In this document: in pieces, positions 26,885 to 36,113 of the stretch
How positions within the stretch are numbered: the stretch's first letter is position 1
How the letters are laid out: the number at the start of each line of letters is the position of its first letter
Source of the DNA: CAWBAT01 sp963810905
GTDB taxonomy: Bacteria; Acidobacteriota; Terriglobia; Versatilivoradales; Versatilivoraceae
Direction of reading: 5' to 3'
DNA length: 64,000 bases
Assembly: GCA_963810905.1 (NCBI GenBank)
Contig: CAWEPG010000007.1
Location: 65,824-129,823 of the forward strand
The notes under the pieces: generated by a model
Told to the model about the DNA's origin: nothing
The model's database searches: none
Seen by the model: the letters and a program-made list of their open reading frames with translations, nothing else
Translations under genes and position numbers: made by a program

Positions 26885-28114
26885 CTAGCCAGGGGGAACC
26901 TTTCCATCATAAGCCTGATTGAGGAACTGTTTTGCCTTGTCGTGGCTGGGAGTCTTAGGAGTGAGGGCCAGAGCCGCCTGATAGGCATCAATGGCTCCTC
27001 GTCGATTATTCAAGAGGTCTCGGCATTGCCCTAAGGTCAATAGAGAAGCGGCCTTAACAAATGCCGTCGCTTGTTCATCCTGGAGGGCCCTCTCGACAGC
27101 GGTTTGAGCATCCCGCGGATGGCCCAAACCGAGCAGCGCCAAAGCAAGACGCAGGTTTACTTCTCCGGAAGACAGGACATTAAATCCCGGCCGCTTTTGA
27201 TTGATATGGTCGCGAATTTGTTCGAAAGTCGCCACTGCCCCGTGGTAATCACCCAGGCCAGTTTGGATACGTCCCATTGCCATTGCTAGCAGAGAGTCCT
27301 GAGGAAATTTCTTCAAAACTTGCTTCATCTCATTTACTGCTTCGGTCCACTTTTCTTCACGAATATCACAAAGGACGAGACCGAGCCGGGCATCGTCTCG
27401 GACGTAACGCGCTTGTGCCACTGCGATTTCAACAAATTTTCGCCCTTCTTCTTTTGAAACCTTATACCCCATAAGTTTCAGAATCATCCGCGTGAATACT
27501 CCTCGTGTCCCCAAGAGATGCATATGCATCCCCATCGGGAAGAGGGGGTCCTTGAAGCTGGCATCCAGGCGGAAAGCGGTCTCCATTAAATCAAATGATT
27601 TGTCGGCATGCGTCTTCGCAGCGAGAAGTTTTCGATCAACTGAAATAATGAAAACACTTTCACTGCCTTCTGCCATCCCCAACCAAAATAAGGCTTCCGG
27701 ATTCTTGGGATTCGCATTAATAAGGGCCTGAGCCTTTTCTTTCATTCGGCTAACAGCGTCTTCAAAATTGCGCCGCAGGTCTGGCGGACAGGGAGTCCCA
27801 TTCGGAGGAGTATAGATATCCGATGGCAGTCCGAAGGCTGTGGTTAGGAGGGTGTTTTGTAAATATAAAACCTTCATCCAATAGGTTGTTGCAAGGTAGA
27901 GATAGGCTCGGGGATTTGCAGGTTCCAGGCGGATTGCTTCTTCGAATTGGAGCGCCGCCTTGTCATACTCAATGGCATACATTGAATTCATGGCTCTTGC
28001 GAGTGCCGTTTCATAGGGAGAAGCGGCATGCAAAAGCTTTGGCGAGAACAACAGCAAGAGTAGGAAAGATGGCGTTATCCTTCCCAGGCAGCGCAATAGA
28101 GTCCCCTTATCCAA
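26885..28114 (-). CDS. exported tetratricopeptide-repeat protein
   Basis: This 409-aa protein has a signal peptide (ITPSFLLLLLFSPKLLHA) followed by TPR units (AALQFEEAIRLEPANPRAYLYLA, NPKNPEALFWLGMAEG, DYHGAVATFEQIRDH, NNRRGAIDAYQAALALTP). It probably scaffolds periplasmic partners; there is no enzyme motif. It starts one base after the ispF stop at a TTG. A second in-frame TTG at 28096, with AAGGGG six bases upstream, is also possible. It lies in the same minus-strand run as the MacAB-like genes. Confidence 0.75.
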   Translation of the reverse strand: MDKGTLLRCLGRITPSFLLLLLFSPKLLHAASPYETALARAMNSMYAIEYDKAALQFEEAIRLEPANPRAYLYLATTYWMKVLYLQNTLLTTAFGLPSDIYTPPNGTPCPPDLRRNFEDAVSRMKEKAQALINANPKNPEALFWLGMAEGSESVFIISVDRKLLAAKTHADKSFDLMETAFRLDASFKDPLFPMGMHMHLLGTRGVFTRMILKLMGYKVSKEEGRKFVEIAVAQARYVRDDARLGLVLCDIREEKWTEAVNEMKQVLKKFPQDSLLAMAMGRIQTGLGDYHGAVATFEQIRDHINQKRPGFNVLSSGEVNLRLALALLGLGHPRDAQTAVERALQDEQATAFVKAASLLTLGQCRDLLNNRRGAIDAYQAALALTPKTPSHDKAKQFLNQAYDGKVPPG

Positions 28115-28115
28115 A

Positions 28116-28604
28116 TTATTCTGGCTCCATGAGTTTCAACGAGGCGACCGCAAATGCGGCACATCCTTCGCTTCTTCCCATCGGTCCCAGTCCCTCGTTG
28201 GTCGTGGCTTTGACGGATACCCGGGTGATAGGTAGGATTAGGCATGTAGAGATATTTTGCCGTATCAAAGGAATAAAGCTAGCCAGCTTGGGTGCCTCAA
28301 GGACGACGGTGGAATCAATGTTGATGATTTGAAAGCGACTCGCAATCAAGAGGTCTTTGACCATGGATAGAAGTGTGAGGCTTGAGATATCTTTGAAACG
28401 GGGGTCAGTGTTCGGATAATGATTTCCAATATCACCGAGAGCTGCAGCTCCCAATAGCGCATCACAAATCGCGTGAAGAAGGACATCGGCATCCGAGTGC
28501 CCGTCGAGACCTTGTTCTGACGGTAAGTGGACGCCCCCTAAAATAAATTTTCGGCCATGGGCAAATCGGTGAATATCGTAGCCAAAACCAAATCGAAAAG
28601 ACAT
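28116..28604 (-). CDS. ispF: 2-C-methyl-D-erythritol 2,4-cyclodiphosphate synthase
   Basis: This 162-aa enzyme closes the cyclodiphosphate ring in the MEP isoprenoid pathway. The zinc ligands are visible in GYDIHRFA (DxH) and the third His in DGHSDADVLLHAICDALLGA. GDIGNHYPNTDPRFKD and the C-terminal ATTNEGLGPMGRSEG are family signatures. Its start overlaps the acylphosphatase stop by one base (TAATG). ispD is not beside it. Length is normal for the family. Confidence 0.95.
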   Translation of the reverse strand: MSFRFGFGYDIHRFAHGRKFILGGVHLPSEQGLDGHSDADVLLHAICDALLGAAALGDIGNHYPNTDPRFKDISSLTLLSMVKDLLIASRFQIINIDSTVVLEAPKLASFIPLIRQNISTCLILPITRVSVKATTNEGLGPMGRSEGCAAFAVASLKLMEPE

Positions 28605-28876
28605 TATCTGATCCCAAAATTAGAATAGACGCCCGTGGATTCCTTCCACTCGATTTTCACACTTTCGACTTGAGCCAGTCGAGGACCACGTTGTGCCAAA
28701 TCGAAGAGTTGCTCGATAGCTGATTTCTCACCTTCGACCTCAATTTCAACCCTTCCATCAGCGAGATTTCGAACATAGCCCTTAAGCGGAAGGATCTGCG
28801 CCTGGTGTAGAATGAAGTAACGAAATCCCACTCCTTGGACTGCTCCCTTAACCATGATTCGAGCCGCAGCAGCCAC
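28604..28876 (-). CDS. acyP: acylphosphatase
   Basis: This 90-aa protein hydrolyses acyl phosphates. The phosphate loop VQGVGFRYFI contains the catalytic Arg, and GYVRNLADGRVEIEVEG carries the catalytic Asn. Size is right for the family. It lies 11 bases after the ABC permease and overlaps ispF, so it is part of the run. The pairing with ispF looks like co-transcription without pathway logic. Confidence 0.93.
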   Translation of the reverse strand: MAAAARIMVKGAVQGVGFRYFILHQAQILPLKGYVRNLADGRVEIEVEGEKSAIEQLFDLAQRGPRLAQVESVKIEWKESTGVYSNFGIR

Positions 28877-28887
28877 GCTGAAATCTC

Positions 28888-30108
28888 CTATTCGTAACGG
28901 AGAGCTTCAATGGGATCCAATCCCGCTGCTTTATGAGCGGGGTAATATCCGAAAAAGATCCCGATAAACGCAGAAAAGAAGATAGAAATTAAGATGGAAT
29001 CTGGCGAGATTAAGGTCGGCCAGCCCATCAGTTGAGAAAGGCTTATGGAAGCAGTCACACCTAAGGCTAATCCAAGTAATCCCCCCAATGTGCAAAGCAC
29101 AATCGATTCTGTCAGGAACTGGATCCGGACATGGCTGGGGCGAGCTCCGATGGCCATGCGTATACCGATCTCTCGAGTTCGCTCGGTAACGGCGACTAAC
29201 ATGATGTTCATGATCCCAATTCCGCCAACGAGCAACGAAACAGCGGCAATACTTGCCAGCAGTCCAGTCAGAATCCGATTGGTGGCCTCGGCTGCCTCTG
29301 CGACTTCACTCAGGTTTCGAACGGTGAAATCGTTGTCTTGAGTGGGGCCGAGATGGTGACGCTGACGTAACAATTCGGTGATCTGCTCTTGCGCGGCATA
29401 CGTAGCACGGGCACTCACTGCGCCCACGATGCCCGATTGCACATACTGAACACTAGTTTGAAATTTTTTCTGGACCGTGGTAAATGGAACAATGATGGTG
29501 TCGTCTTGATCTCTCCCAAAGGCATTGAAACCTTTTTTTTCTAAGACTCCAATCACTTGAAAAGGTAAGTTGCGAATACGTATGATCTGTCCAACCGGAT
29601 CCGCACCCTCGAATAATTGCGTGACAACCGTCTGCCCTAAGACTGCGACTCGAGCTGCGGTTTTAACGTGAGATTCATCAAAGAAGCTACCTTGAATCAC
29701 CTTCCAGTTTCGCAGGGCAGGGAGTTGTTCATTAAAGCCTTCAATTCGGCTGTTCCAGTTTTGATTTCCAAATACGATTTGGGCCATGCTGTTGGCACTT
29801 GGGCTGACCATCTTCACCGTAGGACATTCACGCAACATAGCCTCAAAGTCTTCCACGGTTAACGTGTTCATGGTTCCAGCTCCACCTCGTATGCCCCAGT
29901 TTCGTGTCGTTCCAGTCCAAACCATCAAGGTATTCGTCCCCATCGATGCGATTTCTTCCTGAACCTGGCGCTGTGCTCCTTTGCCGAGACTCACCATCGC
30001 TATGACCGCGCCTACGCCAATGATGATGCCCAGCATGGTCAATATAGACCGGATCTTGTTTCGGTTGAGGGCCTTAAGAGCGATTCGAAGTGTCATGAAC
30101 CAGTTCAT
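28888..30108 (-). CDS. MacB-like ABC transporter permease
   Basis: This 406-aa protein has one N-terminal helix (IRSILTMLGIIIGVGAVIAM), a large periplasmic MacB_PCD domain (~50-245) and a C-terminal FtsX domain with three helices (AAVSLLVGGIGIMNIMLVAV, TERTREIGIRMAIGARPSHV). MacB-type permeases work by mechanotransmission, driving export with a periplasmic adaptor rather than moving substrate through the permease. The ATPase is on a separate gene just upstream, as in YknXYZ. The start is preceded by GGAGGT. Confidence 0.9.
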   Translation of the reverse strand: MNWFMTLRIALKALNRNKIRSILTMLGIIIGVGAVIAMVSLGKGAQRQVQEEIASMGTNTLMVWTGTTRNWGIRGGAGTMNTLTVEDFEAMLRECPTVKMVSPSANSMAQIVFGNQNWNSRIEGFNEQLPALRNWKVIQGSFFDESHVKTAARVAVLGQTVVTQLFEGADPVGQIIRIRNLPFQVIGVLEKKGFNAFGRDQDDTIIVPFTTVQKKFQTSVQYVQSGIVGAVSARATYAAQEQITELLRQRHHLGPTQDNDFTVRNLSEVAEAAEATNRILTGLLASIAAVSLLVGGIGIMNIMLVAVTERTREIGIRMAIGARPSHVRIQFLTESIVLCTLGGLLGLALGVTASISLSQLMGWPTLISPDSILISIFFSAFIGIFFGYYPAHKAAGLDPIEALRYE

Positions 30109-30139
30109 ATAAAACCTCCAGATGGACCGCGATCGTCAA

Positions 30140-30895
30140 CTAGTTCGTGACATCACTGATCATGAGCCCATCTTTCATATGGATGACCCTGGATGCATAA
30201 GCGGCAATATCCTGTTCGTGTGTCACCATAACCAACGTGATTCCCTCATCACGATTGAGCAACTGTAGGAAACGCATGATCTCCTCCGATGTCCCACTGT
30301 CGAGGTTGCCCGTGGGCTCGTCAGCCAAGAGGATCGCGGGACGATTGACGAGAGCCCTGGCAATAGCTACTCTCTGCTGTTGTCCGCCAGAGAGTTGATT
30401 CGGGTTTGCTTTGGCCTTTTCCGAAATACCCACAACCCCTAGTGCATGCTGGATTCGAAGCGTTCTTTCGTGTTTGGGCACACCAGAATATAACATCGGT
30501 GCTTCCACATTTTCCCATACAGAGGTACGCGGAAGTAAATTGAAACTTTGAAAAATAAATCCGATTTTTTGATTTCGAATGTCGGCTCTCTGAGCAGGGC
30601 TGAAAGTGGAAACATCAACTCCATCCAGCTTGTAGGTTCCACTTGTTGGATGATCGAGGCACCCGAGGAGATTTAATAAGGTCGATTTTCCAGACCCTGA
30701 GGCCCCCATTATCGCGATAAACTGGCCGCGGGGAATTTCCAGCGAGATGTTGCTTAAGGCTTCAATACGGACTTCCCCCGTATCGTAAACCCTTCGGATG
30801 TCATGCATTGAAATGATAGTCGCGCTTGAATGCCGGGATGCAAAACTGTCCGCGGGATACTTACTTGTCATCGGTGAAGAAAGGATTTCAGACAT
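30140..30895 (-). CDS. ABC transporter ATPase (MacB/LolD-like)
   Basis: This 251-aa nucleotide-binding protein has Walker A GASGSGKSTLLN, Q-loop FIFQSFNLLPRTSVWENV, signature LSGGQQQRVAIARAL, Walker B ILLADEPTGNLD and the H-loop His in VMVTHEQD. It energises the permease encoded 31 bases downstream. Its start is two bases after the adaptor stop. The ~30 residues before MHDIRRVYDTGEVRIEAL are not conserved, so the true start could be an internal Met. Confidence 0.92.
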   Translation of the reverse strand: MSEILSSPMTSKYPADSFASRHSSATIISMHDIRRVYDTGEVRIEALSNISLEIPRGQFIAIMGASGSGKSTLLNLLGCLDHPTSGTYKLDGVDVSTFSPAQRADIRNQKIGFIFQSFNLLPRTSVWENVEAPMLYSGVPKHERTLRIQHALGVVGISEKAKANPNQLSGGQQQRVAIARALVNRPAILLADEPTGNLDSGTSEEIMRFLQLLNRDEGITLVMVTHEQDIAAYASRVIHMKDGLMISDVTN

Positions 30896-30897
30896 AA

Positions 30898-32661
30898 CTA
30901 TCGTCCACTTCCTCTGCGCGGGGGAGGAACCGCCGGGCTAAGGGGGCCGCGAAACGGACTTGTGTTCCGCTGAGCCGCGCTGCCGTCCGCCTCATTAATC
31001 TCTCCTGTGATTACTGTATCCCCTTCTTTAAGACCACTATCTAGAACCGCTGTCTCTTTACCATTGGTAATTCCAAACTTAACCTTGCGTGGTTGGGGAG
31101 CGCCACTGCTGTCCAATATCCAGAGGATTCCTGGAGTGGGTTTGCTATCTTCTGCTTGAGGGAAGCGGATTTTCATCCCCCCGTGGATCCCATAGCGATC
31201 TGTTGTCGAGAGGCTGATGGCAGTCTGAGGGTCCCCTGAGCCAGCAGGTTTAATCCGCATCGCGTCATGCTTGCGCCCACGATCAGGCAGGGAGTTTAAT
31301 GTGCCTGGTTTCGAAGAAAGCGGAATAGGCTCTCGTTCACCTGAATTTCGACCATCCCCTTTCAACTCACGTCTCTCCCCAGCGAGTGCGGTTTGTGTGG
31401 TGCCACCTTGTTCGGAATCCCCGGCAGGCGGGTTCGGTTCTGTCGAGCGGTTTTCTGCGCCGCCAGCCTTGTCCATGGATTCCAACAATTTCTGGATGGC
31501 TTCAGGCGACATTTCCGGGGGGCGATAGCGAAGAGCCGAATTGGCTACTCGCAGGACATTGTAAGCACTTGCCACTGTAAAACTGACATTGGCCGTCATC
31601 GCCGGTCGCAACTTGAGCTGCGGATTGTCCACATCAATGATGACATTGTAAACTACAACGTTTGAAGCTGTCCCGCCAGTGGAGGCGGTCTGGCTCGTAC
31701 CAGAAGTGCTGGAGGTCGGCAGCTTGGAGGTGAGACGTATTTCCGAGATCTTCCCCTGGAACACCTGGCCCGGAAACGCATCGACTGTGAAATCTACTTT
31801 TGCTTTTTCGGATAAAACGCCAATGTCGGCTTCGTCAATCTGAGCAATCAGCTGCATTCTTGAGAGATCGTTGGCAATCAGAAACAGGGTCGGCGTTTGG
31901 AAACTGGCTGCTACGGTCTGTCCAATATCCACATTGCGCTCAATTACAACTCCGTCGATGGGCGATATAATATTGGTATAGTGAAGAGTGACCTCGGCCA
32001 TTCGCAGCTCTGCCTGCGCTTGCTTCACGCTAGCGGTCGCTTGATCCTGTTGTGAGATTGCCGAACGGATGCCGGCTTCGGTTTGATTGACCTGGGCTTC
32101 AGCTTGCAATATACGCGCCAGGTTCTGGTCATAGGTGGCCTGCGCCGTCTGCAAATCGCGCTCCGGGATCAGACCGTCTTTGAATAGTCCTTCCGCCCGG
32201 ATTTTCTGCCGCTCCGATTCCTTCAAATTAACCTTTGACACCTCAAGATTTGCTTTGGCGCTTTGCAGTTCTGCCTTTCGATTGACCAAGTTGGCTTCTG
32301 CATTCTTGACGGTGGCTTGAGCGGTTGAAAGTTGAGCTTCAGCTCGCTCGCGTTGGGCTTCGAAATTGGCGGGGTCAATCACAGCCAGGATTTGTCCGCT
32401 CTTGACCACGCTATTAAAATCCGCATAAATTTCTTGGACTCGCCCCGAAACCTGGCTCCCTACCTGCACGTTCACCACCGCTTGCAATGTTCCAGTCGAG
32501 CTGACCGTGCGGCGAATGTTCCCTCTTTCAATCGTTACGGTTAGGTATTTGTCGGCTAAGTTTTTCCCGTTCTTCTTGAAGAAAAGAAAGGTGGTTATCC
32601 CCACAAGGAGGAGCGCAACAGTCAGCAAAGAATACCGTTTGATTGGATTGTGTTTTATCAC
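30898..32661 (-). CDS. MacA/HlyD-type periplasmic adaptor protein
   Basis: This 587-aa membrane-fusion protein has an N-terminal anchor (SLLTVALLLVGITTFLFF), split lipoyl domains (QVGSQVSGRVQEIYADFNSV and IISPIDGVVIERNVDIGQTV), a long alpha hairpin (~95-210, heptad-rich) and a beta barrel. Residues ~395-490 form a Gly/Pro/Ser-rich insert of low complexity before the last beta domain (GETAVLDSGLKEGDTVITGE-like). Typical MacA is ~370-420 residues, so the extra length is the insert. It heads the ATPase-permease unit and probably links to an outer-membrane channel encoded elsewhere. Confidence 0.9.
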   Translation of the reverse strand: MIKHNPIKRYSLLTVALLLVGITTFLFFKKNGKNLADKYLTVTIERGNIRRTVSSTGTLQAVVNVQVGSQVSGRVQEIYADFNSVVKSGQILAVIDPANFEAQRERAEAQLSTAQATVKNAEANLVNRKAELQSAKANLEVSKVNLKESERQKIRAEGLFKDGLIPERDLQTAQATYDQNLARILQAEAQVNQTEAGIRSAISQQDQATASVKQAQAELRMAEVTLHYTNIISPIDGVVIERNVDIGQTVAASFQTPTLFLIANDLSRMQLIAQIDEADIGVLSEKAKVDFTVDAFPGQVFQGKISEIRLTSKLPTSSTSGTSQTASTGGTASNVVVYNVIIDVDNPQLKLRPAMTANVSFTVASAYNVLRVANSALRYRPPEMSPEAIQKLLESMDKAGGAENRSTEPNPPAGDSEQGGTTQTALAGERRELKGDGRNSGEREPIPLSSKPGTLNSLPDRGRKHDAMRIKPAGSGDPQTAISLSTTDRYGIHGGMKIRFPQAEDSKPTPGILWILDSSGAPQPRKVKFGITNGKETAVLDSGLKEGDTVITGEINEADGSAAQRNTSPFRGPLSPAVPPPRRGSGR

Positions 32662-32959
32662 GCGGAAATGACCCTTCCTGAGCGGTTACGTCTATATCTG
32701 GAGGCCAATGATACCTGCCTGCAAACATAACCATGTGCCGTGTCAAGCACTACGAGCTAGTTGCTGTTCGATCGATTGACAATTCCAGATGACTTGGGTA
32801 AGGTGATCCAGACCTGCAAGACCTTGAGCAGCCTGACCTATGGTATCACGCAAAGGTTACTTTCCGAGACATGATTTGCTCCAGGTCATCAATCTACTGA
32901 ATCCCCGCTAGGACCATGATATCAAGGCTGTGATTGAGTCATAGAATTGAAGGAGGAAT
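32662..32959. other. intergenic region, no gene recognised
   Basis: About 298 bases separate the divergent adaptor and phosphate permease genes, so both promoters should be here. AAGGAGGAA at its end is the ribosome site for the permease. I see no riboswitch or RNA gene. Confidence 0.4.
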
Positions 32960-33949
32960 GTGCTCACCCTGGTCATCATCGTTATTCTCATTGCTCTTAT
33001 CTTTGATTTTATCAATGGATTCCATGATGCCGCCAATTCCATAGCGACGGTGGTCTCGACGAGGGTTTTGACCCCTCGCTTGGCAGTCATATGGGCAGCA
33101 TTTTTTAATTTTGTGGCTGCTTTTGGATTCGGAACCCATGTCGCCAAAACGATGGGTAAGGGGATGATTCATCTTGAGGCGGTTAATGAGTATGTGATTC
33201 TATCAGGATTGGTTGGCGCCATCGTATGGGACCTGATCACTTGGTATTTCGGGCTGCCGACAAGCTCTTCGCATGCGCTTATTGGAGGCTATGCAGGGGC
33301 GGCCGTCGCTCGTGCCGGGTTCTCTGCGATTATTCCAAGCGGATGGGTTAAGACATTAATCTTCATCGTTCTGTCGCCTATCCTCGGCGGTTTACTGGGG
33401 TTCTTTCTAATGATTGGTGTCTTATGGTTGTTTCGATGGTCCACTCCATCCTTGGTTGATAAATATTTCGGTAAACTCCAGTTAGTATCCGCAGGCCTCT
33501 ACAGTCTAGGGCACGGCACAAACGATGCGCAGAAGACGATGGGAATCATTGCTGGACTCCTTTATACGACAGGTTATCTCAAGACGTTCATGATCCCCGT
33601 CTGGGTCATTCTTATTTGTCACGCTGCAATTGCCTTGGGCACCATGTCAGGCGGATGGAGAATCGTAAAGACAATGGGTCAGAGAATTACCAAACTAAAG
33701 CCGGTAGGTGGTTTTTGCGCGGAGACAGCAGGGGCTATCACTTTGTTGGGAACTGCCTTCGCAGGAATTCCCGTAAGTACAACTCATACCATCACAGGAG
33801 CGATTATGGGCGTAGGCGCCACGCGGCGCCTCTCGGCCGTTCGGTGGGGAGTGGCGAATACCATCCTGTGGGCCTGGGTGTTGACGATTCCTCTCTCTGC
33901 ACTGATTGCTGCAATAACCTATGCCATTGTGAAGTTCCTGACTTCCTGA
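32960..33949 (+). CDS. pit: low-affinity inorganic phosphate transporter (PiT family)
   Basis: This 329-aa membrane protein has about ten helices with the two inverted PiT signatures: GFHDAANSIATVVSTRVLTP near the N-terminus and GHGTNDAQKTMGIIAG in the middle. It imports metal-phosphate by ion symport. The GTG start at 32960 follows AAGGAGG closely; an ATG two bases earlier is out of frame. The DUF47 partner gene lies convergently nine bases away instead of in the usual same-strand operon. Confidence 0.92.
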   Translation: MLTLVIIVILIALIFDFINGFHDAANSIATVVSTRVLTPRLAVIWAAFFNFVAAFGFGTHVAKTMGKGMIHLEAVNEYVILSGLVGAIVWDLITWYFGLPTSSSHALIGGYAGAAVARAGFSAIIPSGWVKTLIFIVLSPILGGLLGFFLMIGVLWLFRWSTPSLVDKYFGKLQLVSAGLYSLGHGTNDAQKTMGIIAGLLYTTGYLKTFMIPVWVILICHAAIALGTMSGGWRIVKTMGQRITKLKPVGGFCAETAGAITLLGTAFAGIPVSTTHTITGAIMGVGATRRLSAVRWGVANTILWAWVLTIPLSALIAAITYAIVKFLTS

Positions 33950-33957
33950 AGCGGGTC

Positions 33958-34575
33958 TCATGCATTTTTTACAATGATGCTTTCAATGACATTAGCGACA
34001 TCTTCGCACATGTCCAATGAGGCCTCCAGCGTTTCATACAATTCCTTCCACTTAATCAGGGCGATTGGATCCTTCTCGATTTCAAAGAGATTTCCCAAAG
34101 CGAGATGATAAATGTGATCCGCCTCATCTTCGAGCCGGTTGATTTCAATACAATGGTCCATTACCTTCATTCCGTTCTGAAGTTCAGAAACGGCAGAGAC
34201 CAGCGCAGCTGTTGCTCGATCCAATACATGGGACAATTGAATTGCAGGATCTCGCATTTCATGGATCTTAAACAAAATAATCCTCCGAGCCACTGCCTCA
34301 GTCAGGTCAATGACGTCATCAATCTTTGACGCCAGCGCATAAATATCTTCGCGATCGATCGGAACAACGAAAGTCTTGTTGAGCTTTGTCATCAGATCGT
34401 GAATCATGCGGTCCCCTTTATGCTCCAGAGCCTTGATCGAATCTGCCAGATCTTGCATTTCGTCGGGGTTGCCCATCATTTTTCTAAGTAACTTTGATGC
34501 CTCGTGGACGTTTTGGGCCATTTCCGAGAACATGTCAAAAAATTTTTCTTCTTTGGGGATGAGTCGAAACATCAC
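33958..34575 (-). CDS. DUF47 family Pit accessory protein (PhoU-like)
   Basis: This 205-aa all-helical protein belongs to the DUF47/TIGR00153 family, distant PhoU relatives that regulate or pair with PiT transporters. Family segments include RLIPKEEKFFDMFSEMA at the N-terminus, ALEHKGDRMIHDLMTKLNKT, TFVVPIDREDIYALASKIDD and a Glu/Asp-rich IEINRLEDEADHIYHLAL. The adjacent pit gene supports the assignment. The opposite orientation means the pair is not an operon, so expression may be opposed. Confidence 0.9.
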   Translation of the reverse strand: MMFRLIPKEEKFFDMFSEMAQNVHEASKLLRKMMGNPDEMQDLADSIKALEHKGDRMIHDLMTKLNKTFVVPIDREDIYALASKIDDVIDLTEAVARRIILFKIHEMRDPAIQLSHVLDRATAALVSAVSELQNGMKVMDHCIEINRLEDEADHIYHLALGNLFEIEKDPIALIKWKELYETLEASLDMCEDVANVIESIIVKNA

Positions 34576-34583
34576 ATTTCTCC

Positions 34584-34997
34584 TTAATTGACACTGATTC
34601 TATTGCGAATTTGTTCCAGCCGATTCCTGCTGATCCCCCGGATAATTAGTAACTCTTCAACCTTGCGGAAGGGTGGATTCTTCTTACGGTAATCCACAAT
34701 TCGCTTGGCTGTCACAATACCAATCCCTGGAAGGGCTTGCAGTTCCTCAACACTGGCAAGATTGATATTGATCTTCTCAGATGAGACAGGTGAGATCGCA
34801 TTGAAAGTTTCGGCTGAGGGAGTCTTTCCTTGACCTTTATCTTGATTCCATTGACCGGGTTGGGCTGGGATTCCCCAATTGGTGAGGGATCCATTAAGCC
34901 AGACCAAAAGAACGATAAGCTGAGATTTCTTTCGGATATTGGTGCGGCGATGTGACGCTCTGAAAATCTGAATTCCGGTAAAAAAGGAATTGCTCAT
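34584..34997 (-). CDS. ComEA-like helix-hairpin-helix protein
   Basis: This 137-aa protein has a basic N-terminus, one hydrophobic segment (SQLIVLLVWLNGSLTNWG) and a C-terminal tandem HhH domain at ~75-137 (INLASVEELQALPGIGIVTA, FRKVEELLIIRGISRNRLEQ). ComEA-type proteins bind DNA without sequence specificity in the periplasm during natural transformation. It is eight bases after the DUF47 gene's start and on the same strand. No comEC is nearby, so a competence role is inferred from family only. Confidence 0.85.
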   Translation of the reverse strand: MSNSFFTGIQIFRASHRRTNIRKKSQLIVLLVWLNGSLTNWGIPAQPGQWNQDKGQGKTPSAETFNAISPVSSEKININLASVEELQALPGIGIVTAKRIVDYRKKNPPFRKVEELLIIRGISRNRLEQIRNRISVN

Positions 34998-35046
34998 AAA
35001 TTAAACTTCAGATCGTCATGATCAGGGGCCATTCGAATAGAGTAGA

Positions 35047-36015
35047 TTATCCTCGCGGAGCGTAATAGCCCTTGCGAGATTTCACTTTTAGATTTTTCCG
35101 GTCTAGCTCAATCCGGATTGAACGAAAATTACCGTCTCGAAGTGTGTTCGTAGAGCGGTAAGCGAGCGAATACTGGCTGCGCAATTCTGCACTGATATCT
35201 TGGAAGCTTTGTGTGAGATCTTCCGCCTTGAAGGGGAAAAATGCGCGGCCGCCAGTCTCTTCGGCAAGCCTTTTTAACAACTTGTCGCTCTTCGGCGCTG
35301 AAAGATTGAAAAATCCCGTGGAGTTTGTGCTAATTGCGAAAATTGAGACATCCGACCTTTGGGCCATTTCCAAAACCGAATTCATGGTTTCAAGACTTAA
35401 ATTATCGTCTCCATCACTGATCAGGATGATGACCTTCCGACCTGTTTCAGCTTTTAATTTCTCCTGACAAGCCAAAAAGATTGCGTCCAGCATTTTTGTG
35501 CCCCCGCCAGGACGGACTTGCCGGATCGCTTTGGCCAAGATTTCAGGGCTGTCTGTGTAGTCTTGGACTAATTCGATTGCAGAGTCGAAAGTGATGAATA
35601 GGGCTTTGTCCTTGCGAGGTCGTAGAGTCCGATAAAGAAATTCACTAGCGGCGTCTTGTTCAAATTTGAACCGATCGCGGATACTGGTACTGGTGTCGAT
35701 CAGCAGAGCGATCGTTAAGGGGAGATCGGTCTCGCGTGAAAAGTTAGATATTGTTTGTGGTTTGTTGTCTTCGGTAAGAGTGATATCGGACTTGTTGAGA
35801 TCAGTGACCAGCCGTCCTCTTTTATCAGTAACCGTGAAGAGGACGTTAATCAAATCAACATTGACGATCAGATTTTCTGCGCTTTTTTCGGGCTGGCCAA
35901 GCTTATCGTCTAGGAAAACTTTGGAATCTTGCCCGAAACTTTCTCCCGCATTAACGAAGAGGAAGCACAAGCCGATCATCAGTAAAATAGCTTTAAACAG
36001 AGTTCTCACAGTCAT
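35047..36015 (-). CDS. VWFA-domain secreted protein, acidobacterial type
   Basis: This 322-aa protein has a signal peptide (LFKAILLMIGLCFLFVNAG) and a von Willebrand factor A domain with an intact MIDAS (LLIDTSTSIRDRF, GGGTKMLDAI, ISDGDDN). Preceding it is the LINVLFTVTDKRGRLVTDL segment and following it SQYSLAYRSTN...VKSRKGYYAP, both typical of the VWFA-related acidobacterial family (TIGR03436). These proteins are abundant in Acidobacteriota and of unknown function. It is the strongest taxonomic hint here. Confidence 0.88.
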   Translation of the reverse strand: MTVRTLFKAILLMIGLCFLFVNAGESFGQDSKVFLDDKLGQPEKSAENLIVNVDLINVLFTVTDKRGRLVTDLNKSDITLTEDNKPQTISNFSRETDLPLTIALLIDTSTSIRDRFKFEQDAASEFLYRTLRPRKDKALFITFDSAIELVQDYTDSPEILAKAIRQVRPGGGTKMLDAIFLACQEKLKAETGRKVIILISDGDDNLSLETMNSVLEMAQRSDVSIFAISTNSTGFFNLSAPKSDKLLKRLAEETGGRAFFPFKAEDLTQSFQDISAELRSQYSLAYRSTNTLRDGNFRSIRIELDRKNLKVKSRKGYYAPRG

Positions 36016-36113
36016 TCAAGATCCTCGCATTCCTTATTGAGATTTATCTTAGCTGTACCGGGTCAGTGGGTCAACCAATCCTCCGAACACCATCGGCTGC
36101 ACCCTAAGGCAAT

